Positions 6,951 through 14,563 of a stretch of DNA of 23,787 nt are shown piece after piece. Position 1 is the stretch's first letter. The number at the start of each line of letters is the position of its first letter. Where the stretch lies: the NCBI GenBank assembly GCA_037384885.1, contig JARRNO010000044.1:1-23787 (forward strand), read 5' to 3'. Source of the stretch: JARRNO01 sp037384885 (GTDB lineage: Bacteria; Acidobacteriota; UBA4820; DSQY01). The translations under genes and the position numbers were made by a program. The notes under the pieces were generated by a model. That model did no database searches and was not told the DNA's origin. It saw nothing but the letters and a program-made list of their open reading frames with translations.

Positions 6951-7847
6951 ATGGCGATATCACCGAAAATGGTACAGGAACTCAGGGCAAAGACGGGCGT
7001 GGGCATGATGGACTGCAAGCACGCCCTGGAAGAAGCCGGCGGCGAAATGGACAAGGCCGTCAAGATTCTCCGCACCAAGGGGATGGCGACGGCGGAGAAG
7101 AAGTCCGCGCGCCCGGCCTCCGAGGGGCTCGTTGAAGCAAAGATCACCGGCGACAAGCGAAGCGGCGCCATTATCGAGCTCAACTGCGAAACGGACTTTG
7201 TGGCGAAGACCGACGATTTCCAGGGCCTCGTGGAAGACCTGGCCGCCCAGGCGTTGGAATCCCAGGCGAAAGACGCGGCCGCCTTGCTTGAAGAGCCCTT
7301 CCACAAAGATTCGGCCCACAAGGTGAGCGAGGTCATCGTGGCCAAAGTCGCCAAGCTGGGTGAAAATATCCAGTTTCGCCGCTTCACCCGGTTCGAAGGT
7401 GACCACGTGGGCGCCTACATCCATGCGGGCGGTAAGATCGGCGTGCTCATCGAGTTCGAATGCGAATCGGGAGACGTTGCGGGTTCGGATGCCTTCGAGC
7501 AGCTCGTGAAGGATATGGCGATGCAGGTCGCCGCCTCCGCGCCCCGTTTCGTTCGCAAAGAAGAGGTGACCGACGAGATCCTGGCCCGCGAGAAGGAAAT
7601 CTACCTGGAGCAGGCCATCGCTTCTGGGAAACCCGAAAATATCGCAGAAAAGATCGTGCTCGGCAAGATGAACAAGTTCTACGAAGAGAACTGTCTGCTC
7701 GACCAGGCGTTCATCAAGGATACCGGCAAGAAGGTAAAGGACGTCGTGGCCGAGGTGGTCTCGCAGCTCGGCTCGAAGGTCGACGTGAAGCGCTTCGCCC
7801 GCTACGTCCTGGGTGAAGGACTTCCTTCTTCGGCCTGCGGAGCGTAA
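6951..7847 (+). CDS. tsf: Elongation factor Ts
   Basis: 298 residues, full length. EF-Ts is the nucleotide exchange factor that regenerates EF-Tu-GTP. The N-terminal UBA-like domain VQELRAKTGVGMMDCKHALEE, the core motif ELNCETDFVAKTDDF with the Thr-Asp-Phe-Val segment that inserts into EF-Tu, and the coiled-coil and C-terminal module NKFYEENCLLDQAFIKD are all present. It directly follows rpsB, as in most bacteria. The last residues (EGLPSSACGA) form a short extra tail just before pyrH, 7 nt downstream. Confidence 0.98.
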   Translation: MAISPKMVQELRAKTGVGMMDCKHALEEAGGEMDKAVKILRTKGMATAEKKSARPASEGLVEAKITGDKRSGAIIELNCETDFVAKTDDFQGLVEDLAAQALESQAKDAAALLEEPFHKDSAHKVSEVIVAKVAKLGENIQFRRFTRFEGDHVGAYIHAGGKIGVLIEFECESGDVAGSDAFEQLVKDMAMQVAASAPRFVRKEEVTDEILAREKEIYLEQAIASGKPENIAEKIVLGKMNKFYEENCLLDQAFIKDTGKKVKDVVAEVVSQLGSKVDVKRFARYVLGEGLPSSACGA

Positions 7848-7854
7848 GCCCGCC

Positions 7855-8568
7855 ATGGCCGAGTCCGTCTATCACCGGATTCTTCTCAAACTCTCCGGCG
7901 AGGCCCTCCAGGGACGGAAGGCCTTCGGACTTGATCCAGAGACGGTGGGAAAAATCGCGGACGAGATCCTTGAAGTTCAACGGATGGGGGTCCAGATCGC
8001 CCTGGTGGTGGGGGGCGGCAACATTTTTCGCGGCACGCAGGCCGCGGAAAACGGGATTGACCGCGTCAACGCCGACTACATGGGGATGCTGGCCACTGTT
8101 TTGAACGGGCTGGCCCTTCAGGACGCCATGGAAAAGCGGAAAGTGGAGACGCGCCTCATGACCGCCATCGCCATGCAGGCGCTTGCCGAGCCCTATATCC
8201 GGAGACGCGCGATCCGCCACCTGGAAAAGAACCGGGTCGTGATTTTCTCCGCAGGAACCGGCAGCCCTTATTTCACGACTGATTCGGCCGCGGCGTTGCG
8301 CGCGATCGAGATCAAGGCGGAGCTTCTCCTCAAGGCGACCAAGGTAGACGGCGTTTACGACGCTGATCCAGTCAAGGTCCCCGATGCCAAGCGCTTTGAA
8401 GAACTGAGCTACATGGACGCTCTGGAGAAGGGCCTGAAGGTGATGGATGCGACGGCCATCAGCCTCTGCATGGAAAACCGAATCCCGATCAGGGTTTTCA
8501 ACCTACTGGAGTCCGGCAACATCCGCCGGATCGTGGAGGGCCGCCAGATCGGTTCTGTGGTCCGCTGA
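7855..8568 (+). CDS. pyrH: UMP kinase
   Basis: 237 residues, normal for the hexameric bacterial UMP kinase of the amino-acid-kinase fold, which makes UDP from UMP and ATP. Seen: LLKLSGEALQG (phosphate-binding lysine), VVGGGNIFRG, DYMGMLATVLNGLAL, the FSAGTGSPYFTTDSAAALRA nucleotide loop, KVDGVYDADPVK, and the C-terminal NIRRIVEGRQIGSVV. The start at 7855 gives MAESVYHRILLKLSGE; the same frame is open 42 nt upstream but that part overlaps tsf. It lies between tsf and frr, the classical order. Confidence 0.97.
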   Translation: MAESVYHRILLKLSGEALQGRKAFGLDPETVGKIADEILEVQRMGVQIALVVGGGNIFRGTQAAENGIDRVNADYMGMLATVLNGLALQDAMEKRKVETRLMTAIAMQALAEPYIRRRAIRHLEKNRVVIFSAGTGSPYFTTDSAAALRAIEIKAELLLKATKVDGVYDADPVKVPDAKRFEELSYMDALEKGLKVMDATAISLCMENRIPIRVFNLLESGNIRRIVEGRQIGSVVR

Positions 8569-8584
8569 GCAGTGGAGGTGGCGT

Positions 8585-9139
8585 ATGAAAGAAGTCCTGA
8601 ACAGTACCGAATCCGCGATGAAGTCGGCTGTCGATGCGACACGGCATGAACTGGCTTCGCTGAGGACGGGCAAGGCGAATCTTTCATTCCTGGAGCCGGT
8701 CCGCGTGGACTATTACGGGTCACAGGTCCCCTTGACCCAGGTGGCCAACTTGTCCGTTCCAGAAGCGAGGCTCATCGTCATCCAGCCCTGGGATCCCAAG
8801 CAGATTCAAGTCATCGAAAAGGCCATCATGGAGGCCAATCTCGGTCTCACGCCGTCCAATGACGGCCAGGTGATCCGCGTGCCGGTCCCGAGCCTGACCG
8901 AGGAACGGCGGCTGGAGCTTTGCAAGAAAGCCAGGGAAATCGGCGAAAAGGGCAAGGTCTCCGTTCGCCATGCCAGGCATGAGGGACGCCAGGGCCTGGA
9001 AAAGCTCGAAAAGGAAAAGAGCATTTCCGAGGATGAGCGCGACCGGGGATATACAAAGGTCCAGGAAATGCACGACAAGTACGTGGAGGAGATTTCCGAA
9101 TCCGTTTCCAGAAAAGAAACGGACATCATGGAGGTATGA
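8585..9139 (+). CDS. frr: Ribosome recycling factor with altered conserved motif
   Basis: 184 residues against 185 in E. coli. RRF acts with EF-G to split post-termination ribosomes. The start at 8585 follows GGAGG. Conserved parts are LRTGKANLSFLEPVRVDYYG, VIEKAIMEANLGLTPSNDGQVIRVP and PSLTEERR. The usually near-invariant VRNxRRDAN stretch reads VRHARHEGR here: the arginine equivalent to E. coli Arg132 is kept (Arg131) but the next Arg and Asp are His and Glu. The C-terminal helix (EKEKSISEDERDRGYTKVQE) is normal. ispD starts on the base after the stop codon. Confidence 0.96.
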   Translation: MKEVLNSTESAMKSAVDATRHELASLRTGKANLSFLEPVRVDYYGSQVPLTQVANLSVPEARLIVIQPWDPKQIQVIEKAIMEANLGLTPSNDGQVIRVPVPSLTEERRLELCKKAREIGEKGKVSVRHARHEGRQGLEKLEKEKSISEDERDRGYTKVQEMHDKYVEEISESVSRKETDIMEV

Positions 9140-9844
9140 ATGGCCTCCTCTTCCCGTATCGCCGTGGCCCTTCTCGGCGGCGGCGCCGGAACCCGCTACG
9201 GGGGCGGCATACCCAAGCCGCTTGCCCGCGCGAACGGTGTTCCGCTTCTTGTTTACAGCCTCAACGTATTTGAATCCATTCAGAATGTTTGCGCCATTCG
9301 CATCGCCTTCCCAGGCCGGTTCGAGGGAGAGCTGAAGAAAGCGCTCGAGGGAGGACGGTACCCCCGCCTCAAAGGAACGGCTCCCGCCGGTGCAACACGC
9401 GCTGAATCAGCGCTGTCCGCCCTCCGGGCCCTTGAATGCGAGGCCCCGGATGCCGTGTTGGTGCACGACGCCGCCCGCCCCCTCGTTACGGCCGCCGAAG
9501 TCAATAATCTGCTGGATGAGCTTCCCCGCTGGCACGGCGTGATTTCAGCCGTTCCAGCGGTGGATACGCTGTGGGCGGTTTCCGGCACTCAACTGCTGGA
9601 AGACGCCGACAGAACCACACTGGTTCATGCGCAAACGCCCCAGGCCTTTCATTACGGCGTCCTTCGGGACGCGCTTGAGAAGGGTATCGGGGAGGGCTTT
9701 GAGGGAACGGACGATGCCTCTTATGTCCTGCGCAACGGCGGGCGTATAGGGTGGGTGAAGGGATCGCGCTGGAACATCAAGGTGACGTATCCAGAAGATC
9801 TGGCGGTGGTGGAATCAGTTCTCAGGGGAAGAGCATGCGGATAG
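9140..9844 (+). CDS. ispD: 2-C-methyl-D-erythritol 4-phosphate cytidylyltransferase
   Basis: 234 residues. IspD couples MEP to CTP in the third step of the methylerythritol phosphate pathway. Visible motifs are the nucleotide-binding loop LGGGAGTRYGGGIPK (Arg19, Lys26), GATRAESALSAL, the VHDAARPLV motif, HAQTPQAFHY, TDDASYVLRNGG and NIKVTYPEDLAVVES. The start ATG abuts the frr stop (TGAATG), with GGAGGT inside the frr end as ribosome binding site. The 3' end overlaps ispF by 10 nt, so the two are translationally coupled. Confidence 0.96.
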   Translation: MASSSRIAVALLGGGAGTRYGGGIPKPLARANGVPLLVYSLNVFESIQNVCAIRIAFPGRFEGELKKALEGGRYPRLKGTAPAGATRAESALSALRALECEAPDAVLVHDAARPLVTAAEVNNLLDELPRWHGVISAVPAVDTLWAVSGTQLLEDADRTTLVHAQTPQAFHYGVLRDALEKGIGEGFEGTDDASYVLRNGGRIGWVKGSRWNIKVTYPEDLAVVESVLRGRACG

Positions 9845-10305
9845 GCCATGGATGGGATCAGCACAGGCTGGCGGATGGACGGCCCTTTCGCCTCGGAGGC
9901 GTCGTCATCCCTTTTTCCAAGGGGCCCGTGGGCCATTCCGACGGAGACGTGCTGCTTCATGCGTTGACCGACGCACTTCTCGGAGCGGCAGGTCTTGGCG
10001 ATATCGGGACCTATTTCTCCGATCGCGACCCGAAATGGAAGGACGCCGACAGCGCCGGCTTTCTCAAGGCGGCTCTTGGGATGGTTGAGAAGCGAGGCTT
10101 CCGAATCGAGAACGCCGACATAACTGTTGTGCTGGAGGCGCCCCGGATCGGTCCTTTCAGAAACGAGATTCTCGACAGTCTCGCCGCTCTTCTGAGGATC
10201 GAGAAAGACCGGATCAATCTCAAGGCTAAGACTGCTGAAGGGTTCGACGCCGTCGGCGCAGGGGATGCCGTGGCCTGCCATGCCGTAGTCCTGCTCGTTA
10301 CCTGA
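9835..10305 (+). CDS. ispF: 2-C-methyl-D-erythritol 2,4-cyclodiphosphate synthase
   Basis: 156 residues, full length for this trimeric zinc enzyme, which forms the cyclic diphosphate and releases CMP. The zinc ligands are visible: Asp8 and His10 in GWDQHRL and His42 in GHSDGDVLLHALTDALLGAAGLGDIG. The start at 9835 overlaps ispD by 10 nt; the frame is open further upstream, but that part runs inside ispD. The C-terminal nucleotide-side motif is off-consensus: where E. coli has KATTTEKLGFTGRGEG this protein has KAKTAEGFDAVGAGDA, so the arginine of GRGE is Ala. The rest is normal and the gene is probably functional. Confidence 0.95.
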   Translation: MRIGHGWDQHRLADGRPFRLGGVVIPFSKGPVGHSDGDVLLHALTDALLGAAGLGDIGTYFSDRDPKWKDADSAGFLKAALGMVEKRGFRIENADITVVLEAPRIGPFRNEILDSLAALLRIEKDRINLKAKTAEGFDAVGAGDAVACHAVVLLVT

Positions 10306-10346
10306 AGATGTCCTAAAAAGGGCGCGCCGTTTCCGCCCCAGCAGAG

Positions 10347-10375
10347 TGCACCTAGCCGGACGCTTGTGCTAAAAT
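10347..10375 (+). promoter_or_regulatory. Possible extended -10 promoter of the permease gene
   Basis: TAAAAT at 10370-10375 is preceded by TGC, giving the TGn extended -10 form. The hexamer 17 bp upstream (TGCACC, 10347-10352) is a weak -35. The start would fall near 10382, leaving a short leader before ATG 10399. Confidence 0.4.
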
Positions 10376-10398
10376 TCCTTTTAAAACGGGGAGACTGC

Positions 10399-11455
10399 AT
10401 GGATCGAGGAATCTTCTTCGCTCTGCTCTACTTCAGCGCCGTGGTGGTGGTCGTGGGGCTCATGCTGCTTCTGCTCTGGCCCTTTTTGGGCGCTATCGCC
10501 TGGGCGGCCGTGCTGGCCATGGCCTCTCAGCCCCTGCACAGGGTTCTTGCCACACGGTTTCCGAAGCGAAAGAACCTCAATGCGGTCCTGACGACGTCGG
10601 CGGTGGTTCTGACCGTCGCGATCCCTTTGATCATTCTGATCGTGCTCTTTGCAGGCGAATCGGTCCAGGTGGTCGCCGCGATCGAAAAAGCGGTGACCCA
10701 AGGAAAGATTCCCGGGCGGGAGCAGGTCATGGCCAATCCTCACGTCGCATATTGGGTCAACAAACTGCAGCCCTACTTTATCGGCGTGGATATCAAAGAG
10801 GCGGCCATCGCGGGTCTCAAAGCGGCCAGCAGCTTGGGAGTGGCCTTTTCAAAGACGATCATGAAGCATACGCTCTCCATGGTGCTTAAATTCTTCGTCA
10901 TGGTCCTGGTGCTCTTTTTCGTCGTTCGAGACGGGGAAGGCATCATTTCGGGCTTCTGGTCGGTCATCCCCTTGAAGCCCCGCGACAAGACGATCATCAC
11001 CCAGACCGTCCGGCGCGTGGTCAACGCCGTGCTGTACGGAATTGTGCTGACCTGCGTTCTGCAGGGCATCCTGGGAGGGATCGGCTTTGCAATCGTGGGG
11101 CTGCCGTCTCCGGCATTCTTCGGGGCCGCCATGATCGTGGCGGCATTTATCCCGGTGGTGGGAACGGCCATTGTCTGGGTGCCGGCCGTACTCTACCTCG
11201 TGGCGGCCGGACAATACACGCAGGCGGTGATCCTCCTACAACTTTGTGCGGCCGTTCCTCATCGGAGAACGCGCCAAGCTGCCGTTGATCGCTATCGTAC
11301 TCGGGGTTCTCGGGGGCTTGCTCACATTGGGATTACTCGGTGTGATTCTCGGTCCGATCATGTTCGCCGTCGCGATGGAACTCTTCCGGATCTACCGTGA
11401 CGACCTTTTCCCCGGATGGTCCAATCCGAGGCCGGAGACGGCCGGCGAAGAGTGA
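10399..11455 (+). pseudogene. AI-2E family (PerM/YdiK-type) permease, frameshifted by internal deletion
   Basis: The first part (10399-11238, start ATG behind GGGGAG) encodes the typical N-terminal transmembrane block and central soluble helix of AI-2E transporters (LWPFLGAIAWAAVLA, SLGVAFSKTI, GLPSPAFFGAAMIVAAFIPVVGTAIVWVPA). After AVILL the reading frame is lost. The family's C-terminal signature continues in another frame from about 11238: NFVRPFLIGERAKLPLIAIVLGVLGGLLTLGLLGVILGP, ending at 11455. About ten residues of the usual LxWGxxVVGxxD segment between the halves are missing, so roughly 32 nt appear to be deleted. Left as is, the first frame runs on to 11400 with an unrelated arginine-rich tail. 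Such proteins export small molecules or act as ion-coupled transporters; here function is probably lost unless the deletion is a consensus error. Confidence 0.82.
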
Positions 11456-11481
11456 CGGCGCCTCAATGCGATCGAACAGTC

Positions 11482-12575
11482 TCAGAACCATCGCTTCCGC
11501 TTGAAAAACCAGAGCATGCCGAGCGCCACCAGCGCCATCAGGCCAACAGCGAACGGGTAGCCGAAGTACCAGTTCAGCTCGGGCATGTTGAAGGGGGACT
11601 TCGCGGGGTTGAAGTTCATGCCGTACAGGCCTGCGATGAAGCTGAGCGGTATGAAGATGGTGGCGATCATGGTCAGCACCTTCATCACTTCGTTCATCCG
11701 GTTGCTGACGCTGGAGAGGTAGACGTCCACCAGCCCCGCACCCACTTCACGGAAGGATTCGATCAGATCCATGACCTGGATCGTATGATCGTACAAATCT
11801 CGCAAGAAGAGCCGGGTGTCTTCTGAAAAGTAGGATTCCGAATCCCGAAGCAGTGAATTCACCGCCTCGCGAAGCGGCCAGATGGCGCGTCTCAACATGA
11901 GGAGATCCCGCCGGACTTCGTGAATTCTTGAGACGGTCCTGGATTCGGGATCCTCCAGAACTTCGTCCTCGAGGACGTCCAGTTGTTCGCTCATGGCCTC
12001 CAGAACCGGGAAATACTGGTCGACGATGGCGTCCAGAATGGAGTAGGCCAGGTAATCCGCCCCCGAACTCCGGATTTGTCCCTTGCTGGTCCGCAGCCGC
12101 TGCCGCACGCGAGGCAGTCCCCAGGGCGCTCCTGGAAGGTCAGCACGAAGCCCTTTCCCAAAAAAAGGCTGACCTGTTCGGACGAGAGCTCCACCTCCTT
12201 CATCGCCATGCGGGCGACGATGAACAGGTTGTCGCGGTACCGCTCCACCTTGGCGCGCTGATGCACATTTACCACATCTTCCATGGCCAGCTTGTGAAGG
12301 TTAAACCGGGCTGCTAGCGACGAGAGCACGCCGGCGTCTCCCAGCCCGTCTACGTTGACCCAGGTGACGGGATGGCGGTCCATGAATGCCTGTACGGCGT
12401 CGAGATCGTCGATTTGGCTTTCCTCGATCTGATCCGGACCGTAGGCGATCACGCGGATCACGGGCTTGGGCGCCTCGGGATCAACCGAAATGGTCCCCGG
12501 GGCCGCCCCGGGCGGGTTTCGCCTCGTAATCCGGTCCCGGCGTTTCTTGCGCATCAGTACCTCGTTGATATGCAT
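11482..12575 (-). pseudogene. corA: CorA-type magnesium/cobalt channel, frameshifted
   Basis: The start at 12575 (MHINEVLMRKKRR) is supported by GGGAGG upstream on the minus strand. The N-terminal cytoplasmic domain runs normally (VTWVNVDGLGD, LHKLAMEDVVN, FVLTFQERPGDCL) to about 12111. It then shifts frame: the correct continuation VRQRLRTSKGQIRSSGADYLAYSILDAIVD starts at 12108 in another frame and runs to 11482. Compared with the family pattern GDxFxPVRxR, two codons are represented by only 2 nt, so about 4 nt are missing. The C-terminal half has the long stalk helix, the pore signature YGMNF and two membrane segments ending in FFKRKRWF. The gene runs convergent to the permease gene with only 26 bp between them and no terminator visible. 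Confidence 0.82.
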
Positions 12576-12632
12576 GGTCTTCGACCTCCCGTGCGCGGAA
12601 AGAGGATGCGCTATGGCTAGATGCTTAGACCC

Positions 12633-12638
12633 ATTATA
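12633..12638 (-). promoter_or_regulatory. Candidate -10 box upstream of corA
   Basis: A perfect TATAAT on the minus strand, about 58 bp upstream of the corA start, in a GC-rich gap. The region where a -35 should lie has no recognisable hexamer, so this is only suggestive. Confidence 0.35.
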
Positions 12639-12685
12639 CAGGAGATGCCGGGGCGCACGGGGGAAGGGGGCGGGGGAGCCGCCGG

Positions 12686-14471
12686 TCAGGCTGAAAGTCC
12701 CATGCGTTGGCCCCAATGGGCGAGGACCACGAGATTCCACAGGAGGACGCCGTGCGAGGCACCTTGTTCGTGTTCCCTGAAAATGTCTGTCACCGCTCCC
12801 CGGTTAATATAGGGCTCCATCCAACTTGAAGCCTCCAGTATCTCGCGGACGGGGTTCGCCAGGGGACCCCTGATCCACTGGTCCCAAGGAACGGGGAAGC
12901 CCCGCTTACGCCTGTAAGCAAGCGAGGGCGGGAGCCCCCGGCCCACGGCATAGCGCTTGAGAAGGTACTTTGTTACCCCGCGGCGTATCTTCAGCGCCTC
13001 GGGAAGTTCGAAGCAGAACTTCACGAGCCTGGAATCCAGGAAGGGAACCCGCATCTCCACGCTGTGGGCCATGGACATCCGGTCCGAGTGGGACAACAGG
13101 TTGTCGGGCAGCCATCCCTTCATGAGCGTTCCCAGGATGGCGTCCAGCGGTCCCCGATGGCTGGGAACTTCCGTGTAAAAGGCGTCCAGGGTCCGGTCGT
13201 AAGGCGGGGGAATGGGCGACTTGATGATCCGTTCCATCAGTTCCGAAGAGAGCGGTGCGGTCAAGTCGTAACGCATTTTTCCCGGGAGCTGGCCCGGTTC
13301 GGATGATTTGAGATCGTCCCAGCGAAGGAGATACCGTCGCTTGGGATCCCGGCTCCCGATGAGCGCCGCGAGGCGCCGGGCGCCGGGCATGCTCCTGAGC
13401 CGTCTGATCGCTCCGATCTGTTTGAGAACACGATCGAAATGATACCCGCCCAGCATTTCATCCGCCCCCTGCCCGGACAGAAGGACCTTGACAGATTCAG
13501 AGGCCAGCCTGCAGACGTGAAAGAGCGGAAGGACGGCCAGGTCGGCCACGGGATCGTCCTGGCGCGAAAGGACCTCGGGGAGACTCTTAAGAAACATCTC
13601 CGGTGTGATGAGCAGTTCGTGGTGCTCCGTGTCGAACCGGTCTGCAACCCTGCGGCTCCAGGGCCGTTCATCGAACTTCTCTTCAGCCTGAAAGGCGATC
13701 GGAAAGCAGCCGGTCCTGCACGGACTGCTCGAAATGGTGCGAAAAACCCGCCAAAGCGTCTTCCTCTGCGACGGGACAGGTCAGGCCGCCGAGCGGGATG
13801 CGCCAATAAGGCGAGATTCGCGTCGAATCCTCCTTCAGGACCAGGTGATGTCCGGGTGGAAGCTTCCGGATGCCCTTCAGCAGCGTGTGCGGGGCAAGTA
13901 CGTACCGGCAGGCGACTTGTTCGCAAAGCGATTTTAAGTGAATCTCACGGGTCACCGAAGGGTGGAGCAGAAGGGGGTGTATCTCCGAAGCAAAGACGAT
14001 ACCGCCCGGCGTCGTGGCGAAATAGAGGGGCTTGATGCCCATGCGGTCCCGGCAAAGAACCAGCCTTCTCTCGATTCTGTCCCACAGCGCGAAGGCCCAC
14101 ATCCCTTCCAGGCGGGGCAATGTCTCTTCCAGCCCCCAGGCCACGAGGGCGCGTAGAATGACTTCCGTATCAGACCGGGTGGCGAAGCGTTCACCCTGCT
14201 CTTCGAGTTCCTTTCGGAGAGCGGGATGGTTATAGATTTCTCCGTTGAAGACGATCTGGTACCGCCCGCCGTCGGCCGCCATGGGCTGGGAGGCGGCTTC
14301 GGTCAGGTCGATAATGGCAAGGCGGCGGTGTCCGAGCGCGGCGCCCGGCTCATGCCAGACTCCTTCGCCGTCGGGACCTCGATGTGCGAGGGATCGGGCC
14401 ATGGCCCGGACACGGCCGGGGTCGACCTGATCGGGATGCCTGAAGTTGATCTCACCGCAGATTCCGCACAT
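12686..14471 (-). pseudogene. asnB: Asparagine synthase (glutamine-hydrolysing), PP-loop deleted
   Basis: The first frame (14471-13683) is a complete class II glutamine amidotransferase domain: MCGICGEI with nucleophile Cys2, SLAHRGPDGEGVW, GHRRLAIIDL, FNGEIYN, SDTEVIL and WAFALWD. It ends shortly after VQDRLLSDR. The synthetase half continues in another frame with FQAEEKFDERPWSRRVAD, then LLSGQGADEMLGGY and SVEMRVPFLD, to 12686. The segment that should join them, carrying the SGGxDSS ATP-pyrophosphatase loop, is absent at about 13694. By family length about 33 residues (about 98 nt) are gone. Without it neither frame nor ATP site is restored, so asparagine synthesis is not expected; a free glutaminase half is conceivable. 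GGAGAGG precedes the start. The substrate class (asparagine or a related amidation) is inferred. Confidence 0.85.
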
Positions 14472-14489
14472 TCAGCCTCTCCAACGCGC

Positions 14490-14518
14490 ATTCTAGCAGA
14501 ATATGGGGCGGCTGCAGA
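14490..14518 (-). promoter_or_regulatory. Possible extended -10 promoter of asnB
   Basis: On the minus strand TAGAAT (14495-14490) is preceded by TGC, an extended -10. The hexamer 17 bp further up, TCTGCA (14518-14513), is a weak -35. Transcription would start about a dozen bases before the asnB ATG. The design matches the candidate promoter of the permease gene. Confidence 0.35.
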
Positions 14519-14563
14519 GAAGATGAGGAGGTTGCGGTCCTGGGCCTGCGGCGCCGAGGAGGG

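Noticed and set aside
6005..7387. 460-codon minus-strand frame across rpsB and tsf
   Set aside because: It lies opposite two certain genes and is Leu/Arg/His/Gly-rich, as expected for the reverse of biased GC-rich coding sequence.
10399..11455. Programmed ribosomal frameshifting as explanation for the split permease, corA and asnB
   Set aside because: No slippery heptamer is evident at the junctions, and in the permease and asnB conserved residues are missing, so a change of frame alone would not rebuild the protein.
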